Shown here piece after piece: positions 37,357 to 47,282 of a stretch of 64,000 nt of DNA. Made by a program: the position numbers and the translations under genes. Location of the stretch: the NCBI RefSeq assembly GCF_000429545.1, contig NZ_AUCB01000019.1, positions 1 to 64,000 on the forward strand, written 5' to 3'. Below the pieces are notes generated by a model. That model did not search any database. It worked only from the letters and a program-made list of their open reading frames with translations, and was not told where the DNA came from. Numbering within the stretch: the stretch's first letter is position 1; each line of letters begins with the position of its first letter. Source of the stretch: Arenibacter certesii DSM 19833. GTDB taxonomy: Bacteria; Bacteroidota; Bacteroidia; Flavobacteriales; Flavobacteriaceae.

Positions 37357-38433
37357 ATGAAAAACATCATTAAACAATTTCCTGTCTTAAGTCAATATAT
37401 TTATGCAGATACGGCTACCGCGGGATTGCTGTACGAAGGGTTGTTGGATTGGAGGCAAGAACACGATTTGGATGTGCTGATCGGAGGCAGAAAGCTAGGC
37501 TCCAAGCAAGGCAAAATAATATCAGAGACTAGAATTACCGTGTCGGAATTTTTCAGCTGTAAAAAAGAGAATGTCGCGTTGGTACCTAATTTTTCCATTG
37601 GTATAAATCTATTGTTGGAAGGGATAGGGGATAAGGAAAACGTGTTGTTGTTAGAAGGAGATTATCCTTCGGTAAATTGGCCATTTGAGTCTAGAAATCT
37701 AAAGATTAACTTTGTAGATCTTTCGGAGGATATAGAAAATCAAATTTTTGAAAAAATAAAGTCGGAAAAGATTACAATACTTGCCTTAAGTCTGGTGCAA
37801 TGGTTAAATGGGATCAAAATAGATATTGAGTTCCTTAAATCACTAAAAAAAGAATTTCCAGACCTTATCATTATAGCGGATGGTACTCAATTCTGTGGCA
37901 CTGAAAATTTTAATTTTGATCGCTCAGGAATAGATGTACTTGGAGCAAGTGGCTATAAATGGATGTTGGGAGGACATGGGAACGGCTTTATGCTGTTTTC
38001 GGATGAGGTAGTACATCGCTTTAAATGTGCTGCTATTGGATTTAATGCTGCTAAGGGGGATTTAGGAGGTAGGGATGGAATTTCATTTTCGAATAGATTT
38101 GAGCCTGGACACTTGGATAGTTTGTCTTTTGGAAGTCTCAATTATTCTTTGAAGTTTCTTACCAGCATAGGGATGGAAGTGATAGAAGAACAGATAAAAA
38201 AGCTCTCCGTTATGGCCCTAACTGAATTTGGCAACTTGGGGCTTTTAGAACCCTGTGTTATAAAGAGAAAGGACCATAGTACAATATTTAATATCGCGGT
38301 GGGCGAGAAGGGATATACAAAATTAATGCAGAACAAAGTGCTCCTTGCACAACGGGGTAGTGGTATTAGACTCTCTTTTCATTTCTATAATACGGAAAAT
38401 GAAATAGATAGCATTATAAAAATCCTAAAATAA
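37357..38433 (+). CDS. PLP-dependent class V aminotransferase family protein
   Basis: A 358-residue fold-type I PLP enzyme of the cysteine desulfurase/isopenicillin epimerase group. The PLP lysine is Lys201 in ASGYKWMLGGHGNG; the cofactor-binding Asp is in IIADGTQFCG (about 172-181); substrate-phosphate and Arg regions follow. Family members are aminotransferases, C-S lyases, desulfurases or epimerases, and sequence alone does not decide. It lies about 700 bases from the 3' end of the egtB-egtD transcript on the opposite strand; an EgtE-like C-S lyase role is possible but speculative. Confidence 0.85.
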   Translation: MKNIIKQFPVLSQYIYADTATAGLLYEGLLDWRQEHDLDVLIGGRKLGSKQGKIISETRITVSEFFSCKKENVALVPNFSIGINLLLEGIGDKENVLLLEGDYPSVNWPFESRNLKINFVDLSEDIENQIFEKIKSEKITILALSLVQWLNGIKIDIEFLKSLKKEFPDLIIIADGTQFCGTENFNFDRSGIDVLGASGYKWMLGGHGNGFMLFSDEVVHRFKCAAIGFNAAKGDLGGRDGISFSNRFEPGHLDSLSFGSLNYSLKFLTSIGMEVIEEQIKKLSVMALTEFGNLGLLEPCVIKRKDHSTIFNIAVGEKGYTKLMQNKVLLAQRGSGIRLSFHFYNTENEIDSIIKILK

Positions 38434-38588
38434 AGATGATTAATCATTGTATTATGAAATTGGGCTTCTTAATTTAAAGATGTGTGTACTGTAGTTATTC
38501 AATTTTTATGAAATTGGCAAAATGACATTGATCATTGTTAATGAGGCATTTAATAATGTAAGTTTGTAAAAAATTAAATACGAGAATT

Positions 38589-38885
38589 ATGGCAATTTCA
38601 AAACAATATTTAAAGAGTAAACCAGTTTGTAAAGTTACATTTTCAGTGGAGGCTAAAGAAGCGAAAAAAGTAGCTGTTGTAGGTGATTTTAATAATTGGG
38701 ATCCTAAAGGGAGTGCTTTAAAGAAGTTGAAGAACGGCACTTTTAAAGGAACCCTTAATTTTCCTAAAGATCATTCGTATGAGTTTAAGTATCTTATAGA
38801 TGGTGAATTTGTAAATGAGTTGGAAGGAGATGGTTTGCAGTGGAATGATTACGCAGGTGCTGAGAATTCAGTATTAAAGGTGTAA
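38589..38885 (+). CDS. Stand-alone glycogen-binding (CBM48/AMPK-type) domain protein
   Basis: A 98-residue protein made almost entirely of one CBM48/isoamylase N-terminal-like domain: CKVTFSVEAKEAKKVAVVGDFNNWDP (14-39), with the conserved Trp in FNNWDP, and YEFKYLIDGEFVNE (62-75), where the conserved Trp/Tyr sugar platform is found in AMPK-type modules. No catalytic domain is attached or adjacent. A TAAGTTTG -7 element lies at 38559-38566. It may bind glycogen or starch-like glucan, or act as a regulatory subunit; partner unknown. Confidence 0.85.
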   Translation: MAISKQYLKSKPVCKVTFSVEAKEAKKVAVVGDFNNWDPKGSALKKLKNGTFKGTLNFPKDHSYEFKYLIDGEFVNELEGDGLQWNDYAGAENSVLKV

Positions 38886-39094
38886 TTCACCGAAAATAGT
38901 ACAATATATTATCGTTAAGGTCATGAATGACTAGTAGCAGGAATAACCTAAAATGCTGGAATTTCCCCCCCATTCCAGATCTAGGTATAGTAGGAGATGC
39001 TCTGCCGTCCTTATAAGCTAGTAAAGTTGGAGGACGTCTAAATTTAATGCTTTTTACATAAAATGCGCTTCTCCATCCGAAACGCAAACACGTT

Positions 39095-40078
39095 TCAATC
39101 AAAGGATGTTGCCTTAGTAAGGATGTAGTTTTTAAAATAATTCTTCTTATCCGAGAATTGAGCAGTAATCTGTAATCCTGCGGCTTTGACTAAATCAGAT
39201 ATTAGCCCATCATCGTACTTTTGCGATATCTCTGTATGAATGGTTTCCCAAGCTTTAAAATCAACCTCAAGGTCTAAAGCGGCAATCTGCACCTTCTGGT
39301 TAATTTTAGAGACTAAAAAGCTTTTTGCAGTCCCACTCTGTGGGTTGTAAGACTCCCAATGTAAAAAGTTGTCTAGAATAAAGTTTGCATTTAATTCACT
39401 ATTGATACGGTGTAGTAGATTTTTATTAAATGCTTCTGTGACACCCTTTGGATCATTATACGCATTTAATATGGTCTGGGGGTTTTTTTTCTGGTCACAG
39501 CCAACAAAGATCATATCATTACTGTGCATTCCTGAGGCCAGTTGGGATAAAAAGGTAATAGCTTGGCTGTGGGATAGATTTCCAATATTAGAACCTAAAA
39601 AAAGAATTACATTCTTTACGGATTCAGAAGATTCAATGGTTTCCAGCATATTAAAATAGGTGCCCTGCTTAGGGGTTACAGTAAGACTTGGAAATTCTAT
39701 GGATAGGGAGTTTTTTAGTTGGAGTAGTGCATTGCCACTAATATCTATAGGGACATAGCGAAAGTTGGGACTTTGTTTTTGGAGTTGCTCCAAAAGTATC
39801 TTTGTCTTTTTTCCGTTTCCAGCCCCGAGTTCTACTAAGTTTAAGGAGGCGGTATTTTGTAAGAATAGGTTGGCAATCTCTTTCCTGTTATTTTTCAGTA
39901 TAGCTAACTCACATTCGGTTAAATAATATTCAGGAAGATTCATAATCTGCTCAAATAGCAGGTCTCCTTTATGGTCGTAGATATATTTTGAGGCCAAATG
40001 TTTTGGGGAGGCCGTGAGTCCTTCATGTACATCGTGAGCAAATTGAGCTTGAATTTTGGTTAAGGTATCTGCTTCCAT
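39095..40078 (-). CDS. egtD: L-histidine N-alpha-methyltransferase EgtD
   Basis: A 327-residue SAM-dependent enzyme that trimethylates histidine to hercynine, the first step of ergothioneine synthesis. Family marks: ASKYIYDHKGDLLFEQIMNLPEYYLTECE block (substrate lid), SAM motif VELGAGNGKKT (about 82-92), FLGSNIGN near 158-165, and the D-Q-K-K-N-P block. Length equals the family norm. It is 31 bases downstream of egtB, so one transcript. egtA and egtC homologs are not in the window. Confidence 0.93.
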   Translation of the reverse strand: MEADTLTKIQAQFAHDVHEGLTASPKHLASKYIYDHKGDLLFEQIMNLPEYYLTECELAILKNNRKEIANLFLQNTASLNLVELGAGNGKKTKILLEQLQKQSPNFRYVPIDISGNALLQLKNSLSIEFPSLTVTPKQGTYFNMLETIESSESVKNVILFLGSNIGNLSHSQAITFLSQLASGMHSNDMIFVGCDQKKNPQTILNAYNDPKGVTEAFNKNLLHRINSELNANFILDNFLHWESYNPQSGTAKSFLVSKINQKVQIAALDLEVDFKAWETIHTEISQKYDDGLISDLVKAAGLQITAQFSDKKNYFKNYILTKATSFD

Positions 40079-40109
40079 AAATGGGTAGTTTAAGTTAATT
40101 TTGGTTAGT

Positions 40110-41258
40110 TTATTGGGCTAATCTTATTCCTGTATATTGCCACCTGAGATTGGTCTGGAAGAAATTGCGATAGGTAATTCTTGCGTGGTAATTAGGTGTA
40201 GCAACAGAACTGCCTCTTAGAACTTTTTGGTTTACCATAAATTTACCATTGTATTCCCCTAGCGCTCCATCAGCCTTTTTATATTGGGGATAGGGGAGGT
40301 ATGCGCTTTCTGTCCATTCCCATCGCGCTCCCCATTTAAATTTCGGGGCTGCTATTTCCCATTCAAATTCGGTGGGTAATCTACAGCCCTTCCATTGTGC
40401 AAAGGCAAAAGCCTCAAAATATGAGATATGGGTCACTGGATGCTCTCGCTCCAATTTATTTAAGCCTCCTAAAGTGTAATGGTGCCACTCACCATTAATC
40501 TGATGCCAATGCAAAGGTGATTCTATCTTGTTGGTTTTTATCCATTCCCAACCTTCCGAATGCCAAAGATCAAATCTTTCATACCCACCATCATTAATAA
40601 ATTCCAAATATTCCTGATTGGTAACCAGCTTGTTGGATATTGAATATGGTGATAGATAAACTTTATGCCTTCCCAACTCATTGTCATAGCAGAATTCTTC
40701 ACCCAAGTGACCAATTTCATAAATTCCTTCTGGGAGAGATAGCCATTCTTGTTTATGGTCTTCAGTGCTATGTTCCTTAAACGAAGCGTCGTAGATTGGG
40801 AGCAAGGGGTTGTTGCCCAATATGTATTTTATATCGGTAAGTAATAATTCTTGATGTTGTTTTTCGTGGTGAATTCCTATTTCGGTAAGCTGTACTATTT
40901 CCTTACTTGGGTTATTGTTTAAAAGCGCCTCCATATGTAAAGTGACAAATTCACGATATTCATATACCTTGTTTACGGAAGGCCTAGATAGATTGCCACG
41001 ATCTGCCCTTACCACTCGTTTGCCTATACTTTCATAATAGCTGTTAAAAATATAGGAAAAATTAGGGTCAAAAACGGTATAGTCTATTAAGTGCTTTTTT
41101 AAGATAAACTCCTCAAAAAACCAGGTGGTATGGCCTAAGTGCCATTTTGGAGGGGAGACATCAACGATGGGTTGTACTACATAATCCTCAATTTCTAAAG
41201 GTTTGCACAAATTTTTTGTATGGGTCCTTGTTTGTAGGAAAAAAGCAGTGATATCCAT
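40110..41258 (-). CDS. egtB: Ergothioneine biosynthesis sulfoxide synthase EgtB
   Basis: A 382-residue non-haem iron enzyme that joins hercynine to a thiol (gamma-glutamylcysteine or cysteine) with oxygen. The N-terminal DinB-like domain holds the iron ligands His43 (LGHTTW), His131 and His135 (HHEKQHQE); the C-terminal formylglycine-generating-enzyme-like domain has the FxxWxGCRLPTEFEWE segment (substrate side) and RWEWTES...RGSS...RITYRNFFQ. Both halves are complete. No egtA/egtC neighbour is seen, so cysteine as co-substrate is possible but not shown. Separated from thyA by a strong terminator. Confidence 0.93.
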   Translation of the reverse strand: MDITAFFLQTRTHTKNLCKPLEIEDYVVQPIVDVSPPKWHLGHTTWFFEEFILKKHLIDYTVFDPNFSYIFNSYYESIGKRVVRADRGNLSRPSVNKVYEYREFVTLHMEALLNNNPSKEIVQLTEIGIHHEKQHQELLLTDIKYILGNNPLLPIYDASFKEHSTEDHKQEWLSLPEGIYEIGHLGEEFCYDNELGRHKVYLSPYSISNKLVTNQEYLEFINDGGYERFDLWHSEGWEWIKTNKIESPLHWHQINGEWHHYTLGGLNKLEREHPVTHISYFEAFAFAQWKGCRLPTEFEWEIAAPKFKWGARWEWTESAYLPYPQYKKADGALGEYNGKFMVNQKVLRGSSVATPNYHARITYRNFFQTNLRWQYTGIRLAQ

Positions 41259-41357
41259 AATGATAACTAAAACATATTGTTACTGTTAGTCCACTAAAAT
41301 TACGCAATAATTAGCATACAAAATTAACCTATAGGTAAATGTATTAACTCAAATCAA

Positions 41358-41401
41358 CAAAAAATGGGTCATTATCCGTTAAATTGATAATGACCCATTT
41401 T
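41358..41401 (-). terminator. Bidirectional-looking terminator after thyA
   Basis: Perfect 16-bp inverted repeat: 41361-41376 pairs with 41386-41401, nine-base loop. On the minus strand it is followed by a T run, 30 bases after thyA and 100 bases before egtB. Confidence 0.9.
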
Positions 41402-41431
41402 GCTTGAAAAAGGTATTTTTAATTCGTAGTT

Positions 41432-42256
41432 CTATACAGCTACGGCGCCTTTTATATGAGGGTAAGGATCGTAATCTTCTAGAGTGAAATCCTCAAATTT
41501 AAAATCAAAAATATCTTTTACTTCTGGGTTAAGTACCATTTTTGGAAGTGGATTTGGAGTACGTTTTAGTTGAAGCTCCACCTGTTCCATGTGGTTGTTG
41601 TAAATATGTGCGTCTCCAAAGGTGTGAATAAATTCCCCTGGCTCTAGATCACATACCTGGGCTAGCATTAATGTAAACAAAGCGTAGGAAGCAATATTGA
41701 AAGGAACTCCTAAAAATATGTCGGCACTGCGCTGATATAACTGGCAAGATAATTTTCCGTCTGCTACATAAAATTGAAAAAATGCATGGCATGGAGGGAG
41801 CGCGACTTTTCCGTTGGCCACATTTTCTGAAAAGGTAACATTGGTATCTGGCAATACACTAGGGTTCCATGCAGAAACTAACATGCGTCTGCTATTTGGA
41901 TTGTTTTTGAGGGAGTGGACAATTTCTTTTATCTGATCTATTTCTTCTCCATTCCAATTTCGCCATTGGTAACCATAAACAGGACCTAAATTCCCATCTT
42001 CATCAGCCCACTCATTCCAGATCCGTACCCCATTTTCCTGTAAATAGGAAATATTTGTGTCTCCTTTTAAAAACCATAGTAGTTCATGTACAATGGATTT
42101 TAGATGTAATTTTTTAGTGGTAATCAGGGGAAAACCTTCAGCTAAATTGAACCGCATCTGATATCCAAACACGCTTTTTGTGCCTGTTCCTGTGCGATCC
42201 CCTTTTTGGGTCCCATTATCCAAAACATGTTTAAGTAAATCGTGGTACTGTTTCAT
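41432..42256 (-). CDS. thyA: Thymidylate synthase ThyA
   Basis: A 274-residue enzyme converting dUMP to dTMP with methylenetetrahydrofolate. Landmarks: RTGTGT (21-26), GPVYGYQWR (91-99), catalytic Cys156 in [33 protein letters not shown] and the C-terminal [11 protein letters not shown]. Length matches the classical dimeric enzyme. Works with FolA (36416-36913) in the thymidylate cycle. Confidence 0.98.
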   Translation of the reverse strand: MKQYHDLLKHVLDNGTQKGDRTGTGTKSVFGYQMRFNLAEGFPLITTKKLHLKSIVHELLWFLKGDTNISYLQENGVRIWNEWADEDGNLGPVYGYQWRNWNGEEIDQIKEIVHSLKNNPNSRRMLVSAWNPSVLPDTNVTFSENVANGKVALPPCHAFFQFYVADGKLSCQLYQRSADIFLGVPFNIASYALFTLMLAQVCDLEPGEFIHTFGDAHIYNNHMEQVELQLKRTPNPLPKMVLNPEVKDIFDFKFEDFTLEDYDPYPHIKGAVAV

Positions 42257-42513
42257 ATTCCTATCCTAATTATGCTTTAAGGAGCCATCAGAAAACCTAT
42301 GTTTGTGTCTTTTGGCTACACGCCGCAAATTAATGAAATCTGCTCATATGGGAGATTATGATTCCCTTAAGTTATCATAAATTATTAACGGAATGGTTAA
42401 AGCATATTGTGTGATTGTAGCATTTGAATGCTCCAGCCCTGAGTTCCGAATGTGATGAGTAGTTTTAATATAATACCACACAAGTTTGGCTTCATGTAAT
42501 TGACTTAATGGAA

Positions 42514-43785
42514 TTAGGAATCCCTATCACTGGGTTTAATGATCATTCTAAAGGATTGATCCTTATAAATGTAATATCCGATCCAATTATAGAGGGTGCG
42601 TACTTTGTTCTTAAAATTGACCAGGCCCATTATATGAACGAATATCCAAATAAACCAAGCGATAAATCCGTTTAGATGATATTTGTGTTTAGGAGAATCC
42701 ATTACCGCCTTATTTCTTCCAATAATTGCTAAAGAGCCTTTGTCATTATAGGAAAAAGGTTTCCAATCCTGGGTGTCCAGATTAAGGTTGTGGGCTAAGT
42801 TTTTAGCCTGTTGAAGAGCTGGTTGGGCAAGTTGAGGGTGTCCTTCCGGAAAATTCTTATCTCCAGAGACCAAGGCGCTATCTCCCAAGGCGTATATATT
42901 CTCGTAGCCACTAACTAAATTAAAAGCATTTGTCTTTAAGCGTTTTCCGTGACCATAGCTTTCCTTGGTAAAACCCTTGAAAATCTTTGCAGATACACCT
43001 GCGGCCCAGATTAAGTTTTTGGTAGGAATTTGTGTACCGTCTGATAGGTATACGGTTTCATCCTTAAAATCCTTGACCAAAGTGTTAAGCTTAATTTTTA
43101 CGTTTAGTTTACTAAGTTGTTTATGGGTATAGGTTTGTGATTGTTTAGACATTGGAGCCAAAACTGCATCCAGACCATCTATTACATAAATGTCACCAAG
43201 ATCTTCTATGCTTAATTCAGGATAATCCTTTGTAATTATAAAAGATCTCATTTCTGCTAAAATCCCAGAGAGTTCAACTCCTGTAGGTCCGGCACCGGCA
43301 ACTACGAAAGTTAGAAGTTTTTTGCGTTCCTGTGTGTCTTTTAAACGGGTGGCGCGATCTAATCTGGTAAGGATCACATTCCTAAGGGAAAGGGCATCAC
43401 TAATTGTTTTCATTGGCAAACTCTTTTTCTCAATATTCTTGTTGCCAAAAAAGTTAGTTTCTGCTCCTGTCGCCATTACCAATATATCATACCTTAAAAT
43501 GCCATTGTTAAGTATAATTTTATTTTCTGAGGGTACAACCTCTTTAAGTGCGCCAAGTCTAAAGTGAACATTTTTTTTATCCCTTAAAATTTTACGAAAA
43601 GGATAGCTGATAGCAGAAGGTTCCATAAAGCCTGTAGATACCTGATAAATTAGTGGTGGAAAAAAATTATAGTTATTGCAATCCACGAGAATTAATTCAT
43701 ATTTACTAGAATTCCCTAGTCGTTTTACAAATTCTAGGCCTGCAAAGCCACCCCCTACTACAATTATCGTTTCCTTCTCTTTCAT
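42514..43785 (-). CDS. ndh: Type II NADH:quinone oxidoreductase
   Basis: A 423-residue flavoprotein passing electrons from NADH to quinone without proton pumping. FAD Rossmann motif VVGGGFAGLEFVKRL (8-22), NADH motif VVAGAGPTGVELSGILAEM (about 164-182), and the FAD-contacting NIYALGDSA (about 297-305) followed by LAQPALQQAKNLA. The C-terminal region (about 350-400) has the hydrophobic WFIWIFVHIMGLV segment for membrane attachment. Monocistronic. Confidence 0.93.
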   Translation of the reverse strand: MKEKETIIVVGGGFAGLEFVKRLGNSSKYELILVDCNNYNFFPPLIYQVSTGFMEPSAISYPFRKILRDKKNVHFRLGALKEVVPSENKIILNNGILRYDILVMATGAETNFFGNKNIEKKSLPMKTISDALSLRNVILTRLDRATRLKDTQERKKLLTFVVAGAGPTGVELSGILAEMRSFIITKDYPELSIEDLGDIYVIDGLDAVLAPMSKQSQTYTHKQLSKLNVKIKLNTLVKDFKDETVYLSDGTQIPTKNLIWAAGVSAKIFKGFTKESYGHGKRLKTNAFNLVSGYENIYALGDSALVSGDKNFPEGHPQLAQPALQQAKNLAHNLNLDTQDWKPFSYNDKGSLAIIGRNKAVMDSPKHKYHLNGFIAWFIWIFVHIMGLVNFKNKVRTLYNWIGYYIYKDQSFRMIIKPSDRDS

Positions 43786-43994
43786 TTCCTAATGATTATA
43801 TATAAAGATAATTGCTATTGGGGAAAGAACGACTAAAATGAGTATATAATGTTGATGCTAAAACATATCTCAATTGTTTAATGAAAATATGTGAGATTCC
43901 TGGTGGTCACTTAATGAACTCCAATTAATTAAGGTGTAACTAGTATTTGTCTAGCGTTTACCTTTTATTTCCAAGAATTCATAAACGTTATTAT

Positions 43995-45452
43995 CTAGCC
44001 AAGAATCATACCTGCAATAGCTGCGGAAAGTAGGGATGCTAAAGATCCACCTAATACGGCTTTCATTCCAAACTCGGAAAGGGTTTTGCGTTGCCCAGGG
44101 GCCAAGGAGCCTATACCACCTATTTGTATTCCTATTGAGGCAAAATTAGCAAATCCACATAGCATATAAGTAGCCATGATAATCGACTTGTTGTATGTGA
44201 AATGTGTGGCATTGGCAACATCTTTTAGTCCTGCTAATTGTATATAGCCTACAAATTCACTGGCAGCTAACTTAATTCCCAATAATTGGCCCATCAACAT
44301 CATATCCGTAGATTCTACACCTATAAGCCACATTAAAGGGGCAAATATTGTCCCTAAAAGAGCTTCTAACGATAACTTTTGATAAGGGGAGCTCGCTGCA
44401 ATCCATGAGTTTAAATTAGTCACATCTCCGGTCCAGTTTAATATCCCATTGATCATAGCGATGAATGCTACAAAAACAAGAAGCATGGCACCCACATTTA
44501 CTGCAAGTTTAAGACCTTCGGTGGTACCGTTAGCTATAGAATCAAGAATATTGGATCCAATTTTTGATGTAGATACATGTACTTCAGTATTTACCGCTTC
44601 TATTTGAGGATATAATATTTTTGAGACGACTATGGCTCCTGGTGCTGCCATCACCGATGCTGCTAATAAGTGTTTGGCAAACTGAAGTCGCAATAAAGGG
44701 TCGTCACCGCCTAGGAAGCCAATGTAGGCTGCCAATACTGCTCCGGCCACCGTTGCCATTCCGCCAATCATTACCAAAAGGATTTCTGAGCGGCTCATTT
44801 TTTCTAAGTAAGCTTTGATCAATAGAGGGGCTTCGGTTTGTCCAAGGAAAATATTCCCAGCTACACTAAGGCTCTCCGCTCCAGAAATACCCATAGATTT
44901 AGATAATAACCATGCCAAGGCCTTAACCACCTTCTGAATGACCCCTAAATAGAAAAGTAGAGAGGTGAGTGCCGAAAAGAATATAATAGTAGGCAGAACT
45001 TGAAAGGCAAATATAAAACCGAAAGTGTCCATATCAATTACCAAGCCCTCAAAGAGAAACTTACTGCCAGCTCGGGTGTAATCTAGTACGCTTACAAAGA
45101 GCTGTCCTCCAAATTCAAAGATTTTTGATACAAAACCTAGGTCAAACCTGTACCCAAAAGCATTAAATCCAATTCTGTTGCCAATCAATATGAAAATGGC
45201 TAAGAGAAGCTGAATAAATAAACCGATACCTACAGTACGCCAGTTAATTGCTTTTCTATTGGCGCTAAAGAGGTATGAGATAAATAGTAATGCTGCCATG
45301 CCCAGAACCCCTCTTCCGATACTATAAAAAGAAACTCCCTCATTGGGGATGATATCGGGGGAAGCAGCGTTGGCGGTAACATTAAGTTCTTGAGCTACGG
45401 AAGGGAATGTAATCAACAATAAAATTAAAATAATCCAAAACTTATTTTTCAT
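43995..45452 (-). CDS. Concentrative nucleoside transporter NupC
   Basis: A 485-residue CNT-family symporter for nucleosides. An extra N-terminal hydrophobic segment with signal-peptide features (ending about FPSVAQ, residue 20) precedes a first helix at about 45-62, which is unusual versus E. coli NupC but common in Bacteroidota. The family signature GNIFLGQTEAPLLIKAYLEKM lies near 200-220, and GVESTDMMLMGQLLG near 380. Last gene after etfB-etfA-bifunctional nuclease; possibly co-transcribed. Confidence 0.92.
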   Translation of the reverse strand: MKNKFWIILILLLITFPSVAQELNVTANAASPDIIPNEGVSFYSIGRGVLGMAALLFISYLFSANRKAINWRTVGIGLFIQLLLAIFILIGNRIGFNAFGYRFDLGFVSKIFEFGGQLFVSVLDYTRAGSKFLFEGLVIDMDTFGFIFAFQVLPTIIFFSALTSLLFYLGVIQKVVKALAWLLSKSMGISGAESLSVAGNIFLGQTEAPLLIKAYLEKMSRSEILLVMIGGMATVAGAVLAAYIGFLGGDDPLLRLQFAKHLLAASVMAAPGAIVVSKILYPQIEAVNTEVHVSTSKIGSNILDSIANGTTEGLKLAVNVGAMLLVFVAFIAMINGILNWTGDVTNLNSWIAASSPYQKLSLEALLGTIFAPLMWLIGVESTDMMLMGQLLGIKLAASEFVGYIQLAGLKDVANATHFTYNKSIIMATYMLCGFANFASIGIQIGGIGSLAPGQRKTLSEFGMKAVLGGSLASLLSAAIAGMILG

Positions 45453-45478
45453 CCAGCAGCACTTGATTTGAATTATGT

Positions 45479-46108
45479 TTATTTGCGTTTGGAAATTTCA
45501 TCCCTAAGTTTTGCGGCCTTTTCGTAATCCTCGCTGGCAACGGCCTTGTCTAGCTCTGTATTCAATTCTTCCATACTGAGTTCTTTGTACATGTCTGCGG
45601 AACCTGGATTAATTTCAATTGTTTCACCCTCTTGTAAGATCTCGTCTACCATGATACTATCGTCAGTTTCTTCCTTATCCTTTTCCTTGGAAGAGAATTT
45701 AAGGAAAATACCAGCCTTGTCCAAGATGGTCTTATAGGTAAAAATAGGTGCATTAAACCGAAGCGCTAAAGCAATTGCGTCGCTAGTCCTTGCATCTATA
45801 ATTTCCTCGATTTTGTCCCGCTCACAAATAATACTGGAGTAAAAGACCCCATCTACCAGTTTATGGATAATTACCTGTTTGATAACAATATCAAATCGGT
45901 CTGCAAAATTTTTGAAAAGATCATGGGTTAAGGGGCGAGGCGGTTTAATTTCCTTTTCCAAAGCAATAGCGATGGATTGGGCTTCAAACGCACCAATAAC
46001 TATAGGTAGTTTTCGGTCACCTTCAACTTCATTCAATATAAGGGCATATGCGCCATTTTGCGTTTGGCTATAGGATATTCCCTTAATTTTTAATCTAACT
46101 AAACTCAT
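45479..46108 (-). CDS. Bifunctional nuclease family (DUF151) protein with UvrB/C motif
   Basis: A protein of 209 residues. The first 140 residues are the DUF151/bifunctional nuclease domain (VEGDRKLPIVIGAFEAQSIAIALE, and DARTSDAIALALRF), and the C-terminal 35 residues form a UVR helix-hairpin (ELDKAVASEDYEKAAKLRDEI). Plant and bacterial relatives have reported RNase/DNase activity. The start at 46108 (MSLVRLKIKG) is chosen over 46168, since it begins the conserved domain directly. Sits between etfA and nupC on the same strand. Confidence 0.9.
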   Translation of the reverse strand: MSLVRLKIKGISYSQTQNGAYALILNEVEGDRKLPIVIGAFEAQSIAIALEKEIKPPRPLTHDLFKNFADRFDIVIKQVIIHKLVDGVFYSSIICERDKIEEIIDARTSDAIALALRFNAPIFTYKTILDKAGIFLKFSSKEKDKEETDDSIMVDEILQEGETIEINPGSADMYKELSMEELNTELDKAVASEDYEKAAKLRDEISKRK

Positions 46109-46197
46109 ACGTATTTTTAAACTAAAAAAGGCTGTACAAATAACTGGAAGGACCACGTTGACTTGCACAGCCCTTTAGGGGCACAATTTAACAAAAA

Positions 46198-47166
46198 TTA
46201 AGTGCTTTGACTCTTAAATTCCTTTAATTTTTCGATTAGTTTGGGAACTACTTCAAAAGCATCGCCTACAACACCGTAGTCCGCTGCCTTAAAAAATGGA
46301 GCTTCTGGGTCGGAGTTAATTACCACCTTTACTTTAGAAGCGCTAACCCCAGCCAAATGCTGAATAGCACCAGAAATGCCTATGGCTATGTATAAATTGG
46401 TTGCTACTGGTTTTCCTGTTTGTCCTACATGTTCCCCATGTGGTCTCCACCCAAGATCGGAAACTGGTTTGGAACACGCAGTTGCTGCACCTAGGACTTC
46501 AGCTAGTTCTTCAATCATACCCCAATTCTCCGGGCCTTTAAGACCGCGACCGCCAGAAACTACAATATCTGCATCGGCAATAGTAGCTTTACCAGCTACT
46601 TTGTCTATTTCAACAGAGGTAGTGCCAAATATATTTCCGTCTAAAGAAGGGCTAAAAGCCGCTACGTTGGCAGTAGTCTTGTTTTCCTTATTTCCAAATG
46701 AATTATTTGAAACTCCAATAACTTTGATCTCGGATTTAAGTTTTGAATGGGCAAAACCTTTGTTGCTGAATACGGTGCGCTTCACCTTAAAAGGGGAAAT
46801 ACTGTCTGGTGCCGCTACTACATTTGGAACATACCCTCCTTTTAGTAGTGCCGTTACCATAGGAGCCAAATATTTGGCATCTGTACTGGAGCTCAAAATG
46901 ATTACTTTAGCGCCTTCTTTTTCTGCCGCTTGCTTAAGAACATGTGCGTAGGCTTGGGCGTTGAAAGTTTTTAACTTTTCATCCGTGACATTTAAAACCT
47001 TGGAAATCCCGTAGTCGCCAATTGATTCTGAATCACCAGTATTGATGGCTATTGCGGTGGCGGTAGTATTCATTTGTTGGGCTACCTCATAGGCATAAGA
47101 GGCTACTTCAGCAGCGTTTTTTTTAAACTTTCCGTTTTCGGACTCCGTATATACTAAAACTGACAT
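46198..47166 (-). CDS. etfA: Electron transfer flavoprotein subunit alpha
   Basis: A 322-residue subunit holding FAD. The C-terminal FAD domain shows GRGLKGPENWGMIEELAEVLGAA (about 202-224), CSKPVSDLGWRPHGEHVGQTGK and YIAIGISGAIQHLAG. ETF carries electrons from acyl-CoA and other dehydrogenases to ETF-quinone oxidoreductase. Encoded downstream of etfB with about 116 bases between. Confidence 0.96.
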   Translation of the reverse strand: MSVLVYTESENGKFKKNAAEVASYAYEVAQQMNTTATAIAINTGDSESIGDYGISKVLNVTDEKLKTFNAQAYAHVLKQAAEKEGAKVIILSSSTDAKYLAPMVTALLKGGYVPNVVAAPDSISPFKVKRTVFSNKGFAHSKLKSEIKVIGVSNNSFGNKENKTTANVAAFSPSLDGNIFGTTSVEIDKVAGKATIADADIVVSGGRGLKGPENWGMIEELAEVLGAATACSKPVSDLGWRPHGEHVGQTGKPVATNLYIAIGISGAIQHLAGVSASKVKVVINSDPEAPFFKAADYGVVGDAFEVVPKLIEKLKEFKSQST

Positions 47167-47282
47167 AGTTGTTTTGTTATTTATAGATCGTTGCTATACC
47201 ATTTATTAAAAAATAGAGGGGCAATTGATCATTTTTGTTTTTAAATCGATTTTCGAAAAGAACCATTTGGTAGTCCCTTTAC

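Noticed and set aside
37300-37377. Longer 2TM protein starting at 37377
   Set aside because: It would overlap the start of the divergent aminotransferase gene and the palindromic promoter region; Met at 37299 gives a normal 2TM protein.
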